This document shows, one piece after another, positions 8,174 through 14,020 of a stretch of 16,680 bases of DNA. The stretch is from contig JBCCSZ010000166.1 of assembly GCA_039199225.1 (NCBI GenBank), positions 1 to 16,680 of the forward strand. Direction: 5' to 3'. The position numbers and the translations under genes are program-made. This DNA is from JBCCSZ01 sp039199225. Lineage in GTDB: Bacteria; Bacteroidota; Bacteroidia; Chitinophagales; Saprospiraceae. Every line of letters starts with the position of its first letter. The stretch's first letter is position 1. The notes under the pieces are model-generated. The model worked only from the letters and a program-made list of their open reading frames with translations, searched no databases and was not told the origin of the DNA.

Positions 8174-8191
8174 GGGGCTACAAAGAGCCCC
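8174..8191 (-). repeat. GC-rich hairpin in the 5' leader of the response regulator gene
   Basis: GGGGCT (8174-8179) and AGCCCC (8186-8191) form a perfect 6-bp stem with a 6-base loop. It lies 48 bases before the response regulator ATG, downstream of the candidate promoter, so it would be in the mRNA leader. No T run follows on either strand, which argues against a standard intrinsic terminator. It may affect mRNA stability or translation. Confidence 0.4.
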
Positions 8192-8224
8192 TCACAAAAC
8201 AATTTACCAATAATATCAGAACTT

Positions 8225-8256
8225 CAAAGGTATGAATAAAATATGATACTTGTAAA
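8225..8256 (-). promoter_or_regulatory. Candidate promoter of the response regulator gene
   Basis: On the minus strand TACCTTTG (8232-8225) matches the Bacteroidota -7 consensus TAnnTTTG exactly. Twenty bases upstream lies TTTA (8256-8253), a three-of-four match to the -33 element TTTG at the normal spacing. The leader would be about 90 bases long. This would let the response regulator be expressed apart from the kinase and Hpt genes. Confidence 0.5.
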
Positions 8257-8327
8257 GCGTTGGATACTAATTAGTTCAATTCCTTTAGTAGTAAACACCT
8301 CTGCTATTTACTTCATTGAACTGCAGA

Positions 8328-8384
8328 CCTGGCATTCCGATCCATCTGCCAGGCTATGAATTCGCCTTCGTAGGTCAAAGGCGA
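8328..8384 (-). repeat. Two adjacent hairpins at the 3' end of the Hpt gene
   Basis: The first inverted repeat pairs 8362-8368 with 8378-8384 (TCGCCTT/AAGGCGA, 7 bp, 9-base loop) and straddles the Hpt stop codon. The second pairs 8328-8334 with 8347-8353 (CCTGGCA/TGCCAGG, 7 bp, 12-base loop) just downstream. No U run follows in the minus direction. The pair could be a 3'-end stabiliser or an atypical terminator separating kinase-Hpt from the response regulator. Confidence 0.4.
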
Positions 8385-8746
8385 TTGTATTCTTTCTTGA
8401 GTTCATCTATTGCCTTTGGGCAAAGCTCTTCCAGGGTTCCTACCAGTTCGGGAATGCGATCGAGATTTTCTTCTGACTTAGACAACTGTTCCACATCTTT
8501 ATTCGCTGCCGTCATCGTTGGATTGCCAACAAATGCAAGGGTAGACTTCATCTTGTGGCTTACCTCCATTAAGGCTTTCCAATCGCTAGCCACGGCCAAG
8601 CTTCTCATTTTACCAACTTCTTCGGGCAGCTCTTCAAAGAGCATATCTAACATAACCTTCTTCATCTCATCGTCCCCGTCAGACATCATGTCCATGTAGT
8701 CCAGGTTGATGTAGTTGTAGGTATTCTCATTTGTTGTGATCATCAC
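8375..8746 (-). CDS. Histidine phosphotransfer (Hpt) domain protein
   Basis: This 123-residue soluble protein is a single Hpt domain. It shuttles phosphate from the C-terminal receiver of a hybrid kinase to a response regulator. The phospho-accepting histidine is H64 in VSHKMKSTLAFVGN, matching the HxxKS pattern of Hpt helices, with the second core helix ending in VEQLSK. The N-terminal 25 residues are rich in Asn, Tyr, Asp and Met and probably disordered. The gene overlaps the end of the hybrid kinase gene by 20 bp in another frame (17 bp if the second Met is used), so translational coupling and near-equal production are likely. Its tail is two hairpins before the response regulator gene. 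Confidence in the Hpt call is high, and its pairing with the neighbours is inferred from position. Confidence 0.9.
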   Translation of the reverse strand: MMITTNENTYNYINLDYMDMMSDGDDEMKKVMLDMLFEELPEEVGKMRSLAVASDWKALMEVSHKMKSTLAFVGNPTMTAANKDVEQLSKSEENLDRIPELVGTLEELCPKAIDELKKEYNRL

Positions 8747-11105
8747 TACTGTTTATATATTGTGCTATTTTAGAAAATAATTGCTTTGGCTCAAATGGCT
8801 TCAATACATAATCATTCATTCCATACTCCTTGAATTTTTCATCTTTGGAGATGTGTGCGTGTGCTGTCATGGCCAAGATAGGAATACGCGCTATTTCAGC
8901 CGGCATTTTATTTCGGATGTGCTGGGTTGTTTCATATCCATCCATAATGGGCATTTGTATGTCCATTAAGATAATATCAAACATTTTTTCTTGCAAGATG
9001 TCTACGGCCTTCTTTCCGTTATCTGCGATCGTAATGTCAATTTTATCAGCGTACTGACGTTCCAGGGTCTTGCGGGCCACAATCTGGTTCATTTTGTGGT
9101 CTTCCACCAACAGCAGACGAATCACCCGATCCGGATCGATCTCTTCCTCCTGCCGTTCGTTGGCTTTTTGCTGCGCCTCCAAAACGTCTAGCGTACTGGT
9201 TTCAAAAACCATGTCAAAAAAGAAGGTCGAGCCGTCTCCCAGTTCACTTTCCACCCCAATGTGACCATTTTGTTGTTCGACCAGACTCTTGGCGATCGAT
9301 AGCCCCAAACCAGTCCCCTCATAAATTCGATCCTTGGTCCGAATCCGCGTAAAGGTATCGAAGATCGCATTGAGTTTACCCTTGGGAATTCCGATCCCGG
9401 TGTCCTGTACTCGGAAGAACAAACGCATCTTATTGGCCTCGACCGGCTCGGCACGCAGGCTGACATTGACAAACCCACGATCTGTAAACTTTACAGCATT
9501 TCCTACCAGGTTGTACAGTACTTGGTTGAGGCGCAGCTTGTCCGCAATGATAACCTCCGGAACATTGTCTGCTACCTCCAACACAAAGCTGATGTCTTTC
9601 TCATTCTTCTTGTACTGCATCACATTCATCAAGTTGTTCATCAACTCATGTAGGTTGCAATGCTTGTATTCAAAATTGATTTTTCCATTTTCCAGTGTGG
9701 AAATTTCCAGGATGTCGTTGATGACACCCAGCAGTATTTCAGAAGACTGCTTGATGGAACTTACATAGTCGTGTTGTTCCGTTTCGAGCTGTGTCTTAAT
9801 CAGCAGATTGCTCATCCCCAGGATGGCGTTCATCGGTGTCCGCATCTCGTGGCTGATACTGGCAATGAACTGCTCCTTCATTTTGGCAGATTGCTGGGCG
9901 ACGTCTCGCGCTTTTCGGAGTTCTTCGGCCTGCTTGCGCTCTGTGATGTCGCGCAAGATTCCATTGTAGAGCGACTCTCCATCCTTATTGGAAACAGCGG
10001 CGGTAAGTAAGCAATACCGCTTGTCGCCATTGGGTCGTAGAATTTCCAGCTCGATGTCCTGAACGGTTGTCTCATCGGCCAATTGCTGCAAAAATGAGGT
10101 TTGACCATCTTTCTGACGAAAGTGATCGTGGATGTTTTCCACACTTGGCATCGCATCCATTTCGTAGCCCAGCAGACCTGCCGTCGCCTCATTGAAATCT
10201 ACCAACTTACCCTTCAAGTCACAGATATAAATGGCATCTTTTGACTTGGTAAAAATATCTTGATAGCGCTCCTGGCTTCGGATCATTTCTGCTTCGGCCT
10301 GCTTGCGCTCTGTAATGTCTTGCACGATGCCGTTGAGCACAATGCGGCCTTTCAAGTTCTTATTGATGGTACATTGAACAAAGACGAAAAGCAGCTTTCC
10401 ATCCGCGCGGCGTATTTTGATGTCTTTCTTGACAATCTTATTGGCCAGGGTCTCTTCGTGAATTTCGGCAAATATATGTGCAGGAGAATTGGGGTCTTCC
10501 AACAACTCCTCGGTAATGACTGTTTTGCGAGGTGCCAGGCCGAATATCCGGAATACCTCATCGGATGCTGTAAACTTCTTGGTCATAGGATCAAACTCCC
10601 AATTGCCGATGTGGGCAATGCGTTGGGATTCCTCCAAGCGTTTTAATACCGTACTTCTTTCGATAGAATACCGAAGCGACTTGGCCAGCAAATCCGTATC
10701 GAAAGCTCCCTTTACGAGAAAGTCTTGGGCGCCGGCCTGAACTGCTTTAATTCCCAGGCTCTTGTCAGAATGCCCGGTTAGTACGATGACATTGCTCTCC
10801 GGAAACTTTTCCAGCAGGCGGTCCAGGGTTTCAAATCCTCGGCTGTCCGGCAGGGTCAGGTCGAGTAAGACGGCAGCATAGTCACCTTCTTCCTCTAGTG
10901 CTTGCATCCCTTCTGAGAGGGTTGTTTTGTTTGTAATCTTACAACTCAGCAAGTCCGATTCTCCCAGCAACAGCTCCACCAGTCGGGCATCCCCCGGGTT
11001 GTCCTCAATCAGGAGGACTTTATTAAAATTATCGTATTGGACATTATCTTCATACATGAAGGCAGAGTTCTCGGATGAATATGGATTACCCAACATGGAT
11101 CGCAA
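8727..11105 (-). CDS. Soluble hybrid histidine kinase (REC-PAS-PAS-HisKA-HATPase-REC)
   Basis: This 792-residue sensor kinase has no signal peptide or membrane segment, so it should sense in the cytoplasm. Domains in order: receiver 1 (about 28-150; E34/D35, phospho-acceptor D82 in LLDLTLPDSRG, K132); PAS 1 (about 160-268) and PAS 2 (about 280-393), each ending in DITERKQAE; HisKA with H419 in SHEMRTPMNAILG; HATPase_c with N box NLVGNAVKFT (532-541), G1 DTGIGIP (568-574) and G2 GTGLGLS (597-603); receiver 2 (about 660-785; D715 in LMDIQMPIMDG, T747, K769 in LKPF). All catalytic residues are present. The leading receiver starts IEDNPGDARLVELLL, a style common in receivers fused ahead of PAS domains, and implies input from another kinase. 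Phosphate should pass H419 to D715 to the Hpt protein encoded next. Internal Met4 and Met17 are alternative starts. Confidence 0.94.
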   Translation of the reverse strand: MRSMLGNPYSSENSAFMYEDNVQYDNFNKVLLIEDNPGDARLVELLLGESDLLSCKITNKTTLSEGMQALEEEGDYAAVLLDLTLPDSRGFETLDRLLEKFPESNVIVLTGHSDKSLGIKAVQAGAQDFLVKGAFDTDLLAKSLRYSIERSTVLKRLEESQRIAHIGNWEFDPMTKKFTASDEVFRIFGLAPRKTVITEELLEDPNSPAHIFAEIHEETLANKIVKKDIKIRRADGKLLFVFVQCTINKNLKGRIVLNGIVQDITERKQAEAEMIRSQERYQDIFTKSKDAIYICDLKGKLVDFNEATAGLLGYEMDAMPSVENIHDHFRQKDGQTSFLQQLADETTVQDIELEILRPNGDKRYCLLTAAVSNKDGESLYNGILRDITERKQAEELRKARDVAQQSAKMKEQFIASISHEMRTPMNAILGMSNLLIKTQLETEQHDYVSSIKQSSEILLGVINDILEISTLENGKINFEYKHCNLHELMNNLMNVMQYKKNEKDISFVLEVADNVPEVIIADKLRLNQVLYNLVGNAVKFTDRGFVNVSLRAEPVEANKMRLFFRVQDTGIGIPKGKLNAIFDTFTRIRTKDRIYEGTGLGLSIAKSLVEQQNGHIGVESELGDGSTFFFDMVFETSTLDVLEAQQKANERQEEEIDPDRVIRLLLVEDHKMNQIVARKTLERQYADKIDITIADNGKKAVDILQEKMFDIILMDIQMPIMDGYETTQHIRNKMPAEIARIPILAMTAHAHISKDEKFKEYGMNDYVLKPFEPKQLFSKIAQYINSSDDHNK

Positions 11106-11162
11106 TTATAAGTCTTGAAATAAAGTTGAAAGGCAGAAGGTAAAGTGGCTACGAACTGCCAA

Positions 11163-11513
11163 TTAATTACGAGGTATAAATACAAATGTTGCACCAATTT
11201 CTTGTATGGCAAAAACACAAATGTATTTGCTGGGATCTTTGTATACTTCCTTAAAATTATCAACTCTATCGGCTTTAATCAATTGCTTGGTTACAAACTC
11301 TTCCAGGGTGGAAGCGTGGACCGTCCAATCACCTTTTACTTGTTCGCGGGCGGCCAATAGAAGCCCTATATCGATGGAAGCTTGCTGGTGGGCAATGAAG
11401 ATGGGGTATTCAGAAACAGATTGGTCCAATATAGCATCCGCTGCCTCGGCAAGTATTGTTCTGTAGGTGCTTAGTTCTTCCCGTAATTTCTCGAAGCGCT
11501 CCGTTTCGTTCAT
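11163..11513 (-). CDS. Small soluble protein of unknown function (116 aa)
   Basis: I do not recognise a named domain. From the ATG at 11513 the protein has 116 residues. The first 30 form a charged, probably helical segment (NETERFEKLREELSTYRTILAEAAD). A more conserved-looking core follows with YPIFIAHQQ, GLLLAAREQV, DWTVHASTLEEFVTK and VYKDPSKYICVFAI, ending EIGATFVFIPRN. It has no signal peptide, membrane segment or metal-binding cluster. The ending looks like a beta strand followed by a short tail. I have the impression, from memory only, that similar proteins are widespread as hypotheticals in Bacteroidota. The frame extends to 11543, but those 10 extra residues (FYIKKLL) look non-coding. 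It sits 39 bp after rlmD and 57 bp before the hybrid kinase on the same strand, so it could be transcribed with either. Confidence 0.75.
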   Translation of the reverse strand: MNETERFEKLREELSTYRTILAEAADAILDQSVSEYPIFIAHQQASIDIGLLLAAREQVKGDWTVHASTLEEFVTKQLIKADRVDNFKEVYKDPSKYICVFAIQEIGATFVFIPRN

Positions 11514-11552
11514 GTGCAATAGCTTTTTAATGTAAAAGTACAAATTCTACCC

Positions 11553-12971
11553 TTATCGATTTTCCCTCAGTACCAGTAGAGCGACTGTTTCAATGTGGTG
11601 CGTATGTGGAAACATATCAACCGGGCGAATTTTTTCCAGTCGATACTTCTCGTTGAGTACGGCCAAGTCGCGGGCTTGGGTTCCAGGGTTGCAACTGACA
11701 TAGACAATCTTGGGCGCTTCCAATTCCAGGAGCATTTGCACGACCTTGGGGTGCATTCCAGCGCGAGGAGGATCCGTAATGAGTACATCGGGCCGACCAT
11801 GTTGCCGAGCAAAATCGTGGGTGAGGATGTTTTTTACATCACCTGCATAAAAAACCGTATTATCTATGTTATTAAGGGCCGCATTGATCTTGGCATCCTC
11901 GATGGCCGGACCAATTTCTTCGATCCCCACCACCTGCCGACAATCTTTGGCCAGATACAAACCGATGCTTCCGATGCCTGTGTACAAATCATACACATTT
12001 TCATCTCCGCTCAAGCCCGCGAACTCTTTGACCACGTCAAAAAGGCGAACCGCTTGGCGGGTATTGGTTTGAAAAAACGACTTGGGACCGATCCGAAAGC
12101 GCACATCTCCCAGCATTTCTTCTATAAACTCATTGCCATGGTAGAGCTGGAGGTCCAAATCGAGGATAAAATCGTTGGGTTTTGCATTGATGCAATAGTA
12201 GATGGAGTCGATCCCAGGCACCCGGCGAAGCAACTCGTCCAGGTAGGCGGAGCGCTTTTCGGCATCGTCCTCGGCAAAGCTGATGATGAGCATCACTTGG
12301 TCGAGGGTGGTTATCCGAAGGATCATATTCCGCAGAAAGCCTTTTTGCTCGCGGATGTCGAAAAAGCTGAGCTTTTGTTCGAGGGCAATTTGGCGAATGG
12401 TATTTCGAATTTGATTCGAAGGCTCGCTTTGCAAAAAGCAGTGCTTGATGTCTACGATTTTGTCAAAGGCAGCCGGCCGGTGAAAACCTAGCACATTTTT
12501 GTAGTTGGACTTTCCGGCAGCAATTTCGTAGCGGGTCAACCATCGCTTATTCGAAAAGGTAAATTCGATTTTATTGCGGTAGTAGGCGGTCTTTTCCGAT
12601 GCCAAAATGGGATAAAAAGTCCCAGGCTCAATATGTGCAATGCGGTTGAGGGCATCTTTGACGACCTTTTCTTTGTGCATCAATTGTGCCTGGTAGGTGA
12701 TATGTTGCCACTTGCAACCGCCACAAACCCCATAATGCTCACAGAAAGGAGCAATTCGGTGATCGGAATATTTGTGGAAAGATTTGGGTACCCCTTCCAT
12801 AAACCCCTTTCGCTTACGCACGATGATCACGTCGAGTACATCACCGGGGGCGACATGCTCAACGAAAATGACCTGCCCGTCCTGATCTCTCCCTACAGAG
12901 CGACCCTTGTCCGCTGTACCGGTAATTCTGACGTGTTCAATAATCTTTGCCTTGCTTTTCTTTCTTCCCAT
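11553..12971 (-). CDS. rlmD: 23S rRNA (uracil-5-)-methyltransferase RlmD/RumA family
   Basis: This RumA-type enzyme methylates C5 of a uridine in 23S rRNA (U1939 in E. coli numbering) using S-adenosylmethionine. It has 472 residues. An N-terminal TRAM-like RNA-binding domain (about 10-65) is followed by the four [4Fe-4S] cysteines C77, C83, C86 (CEHYGVCGGCKW) and C178 (KHCF). The SAM-dependent fold shows FQTN (300-303), DLYTGIGSIGL (328-338) and TDPPRAGMHP (399-408). The nucleophile is C427 in VSCNPGTQARDL, and the general base is probably E461 in HHIETVALL. All key residues are present. RlmD, RlmCD and TrmA-like members of COG2265 are hard to separate by sequence alone, so the exact target uridine is less certain than the family. 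It begins 14 bp after the RDD gene on the same strand and is probably co-transcribed with it. Confidence 0.92.
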   Translation of the reverse strand: MGRKKSKAKIIEHVRITGTADKGRSVGRDQDGQVIFVEHVAPGDVLDVIIVRKRKGFMEGVPKSFHKYSDHRIAPFCEHYGVCGGCKWQHITYQAQLMHKEKVVKDALNRIAHIEPGTFYPILASEKTAYYRNKIEFTFSNKRWLTRYEIAAGKSNYKNVLGFHRPAAFDKIVDIKHCFLQSEPSNQIRNTIRQIALEQKLSFFDIREQKGFLRNMILRITTLDQVMLIISFAEDDAEKRSAYLDELLRRVPGIDSIYYCINAKPNDFILDLDLQLYHGNEFIEEMLGDVRFRIGPKSFFQTNTRQAVRLFDVVKEFAGLSGDENVYDLYTGIGSIGLYLAKDCRQVVGIEEIGPAIEDAKINAALNNIDNTVFYAGDVKNILTHDFARQHGRPDVLITDPPRAGMHPKVVQMLLELEAPKIVYVSCNPGTQARDLAVLNEKYRLEKIRPVDMFPHTHHIETVALLVLRENR

Positions 12972-12985
12972 ATTTTACTGGCGAC

Positions 12986-13732
12986 TCATCTTGTAAGTAC
13001 AATATAATCTCTAATCAGGGTTTTGAGGAAATCGATTTTATTGGCTGGTGGCTCGGTCAGTTCCATCTGTTTGACAAGTTTGTCCACCAGTTCATTAACA
13101 ACTTTTTGATGGGCTGGGTTGCGGTATTTACGGTATCGGGAAATAATTGTTTTTATCAGCAGCATGTCCTTCTCGCGCAACTGTCGGACCTCCGGGTAGG
13201 AAGGCTCGTAATCCTCCAAGGAGTTGATCTTGAGAATGTCCTCAAGACGAAATCTCAGAGAGAACTTTACCTTGATGACGGTTGTATTGGCTGTCATATC
13301 GCCCAGACGTTGGTGTTTGGACGAGGAGCTGATCAACATAGCCGCCACAATGCCCATTGAGGCAACGGTATCCACCATGTGAAAAATCGCTCGCAGCAGA
13401 AAATCGCTCAAGCCGGGTTCTTTTCCATCCAGCCTCACCACTTTGATACCGAGGGCCTTTTTTCCCCAGGATTGTCCATCTGCTAAAATTTCGGAGAACA
13501 ATTGATAAAAGATGAAAAGCCCCAATGGAAGGAACTGATTGAGGAAGGCCACGTTGAGGGATGATCCATACACTATGTCCTGCAATGCATTGATGATGGT
13601 CAGTAACAGAACCAAGTAAATGACTCCAACAATCAGCGCATCGATGATGTAGGCAAAGATGCGATCTCGCAGCGAAGCCAATTCATATTCAATGGTTACA
13701 TTTTGAGTAGTTGTTATATCTATAGTCCGCAT
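12986..13732 (-). CDS. RDD-family membrane protein with a soluble C-terminal tail
   Basis: RDD proteins are small inner-membrane proteins of mostly unknown function; some are linked to transport. This one has 248 residues. The defining Arg and Asp residues appear in LRDRIFAYIIDAL (R22/R24 and D31) and in HQRLGDM (D145), with the conserved GQSWGKKALGIKVV between. Membrane segments are predicted at about 25-49, 67-84 and 117-135. The last 90 residues (about 158-248) form a charged, helical soluble tail absent from minimal RDD proteins. It is divergent from the SpoIIM-like gene across a 288-bp region. In Bacteroidota, RDD, SpoIIM and DUF4129 genes frequently sit together, so a shared membrane function is likely although undefined. 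Confidence 0.88.
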   Translation of the reverse strand: MRTIDITTTQNVTIEYELASLRDRIFAYIIDALIVGVIYLVLLLTIINALQDIVYGSSLNVAFLNQFLPLGLFIFYQLFSEILADGQSWGKKALGIKVVRLDGKEPGLSDFLLRAIFHMVDTVASMGIVAAMLISSSSKHQRLGDMTANTTVIKVKFSLRFRLEDILKINSLEDYEPSYPEVRQLREKDMLLIKTIISRYRKYRNPAHQKVVNELVDKLVKQMELTEPPANKIDFLKTLIRDYIVLTR

Positions 13733-14020
13733 AATCAGTCTTAAGGCTTCGGGAGTCTTTCTTTTGCGCTGACAAATCCAATGAGGCTATTTGTGCTGCA
13801 AAGATGTCAAAATTATGTAATTTTAAGCTCGTTGAGCTGCTGTTGCGCTTTTTTATTTGCGCAAATCTTCAAAACAGTTTGCGCGCAGGATAACAGCTTG
13901 TTTTTGTACAAAAAAAATAATAAAATGAGCTTTTTTCAACAAAAGATCCGTTAAACCTTATTAACGCAAAAAACTAGAACAGGTTTTCGGCATTTTCCCA
14001 ATGCTCTAGAAAAGATATGT
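13733..14020. promoter_or_regulatory. Divergent regulatory region between RDD and SpoIIM-like genes
   Basis: This 288-bp gap has no coding potential that I can support and must hold promoters for both directions. It contains four copies of TTGCGC on the plus strand (13764-13769, 13843-13848, 13857-13862, 13879-13884). There are two perfect palindromes: ATTTGCGCAAAT (13855-13866) and TTTTTGTACAAAAA (13901-13914). The right half is markedly AT-rich. Regulator binding is a reasonable inference, but none is shown. Confidence 0.5.
13808..13815 (-). promoter_or_regulatory. Candidate -7 element of the RDD-rlmD transcript
   Basis: On the minus strand this reads TAATTTTG, an exact TAnnTTTG match 76 bases before the RDD start codon. 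No good TTTG -33 element lies at the expected distance, so it is only a weak promoter candidate. Confidence 0.28.

Noticed and set aside
11595..12491. 298-codon open frame on the plus strand opposite rlmD
   Set aside because: rlmD on the minus strand has every family motif in register across this span. The plus-strand frame has no recognisable motif and is an antisense shadow.
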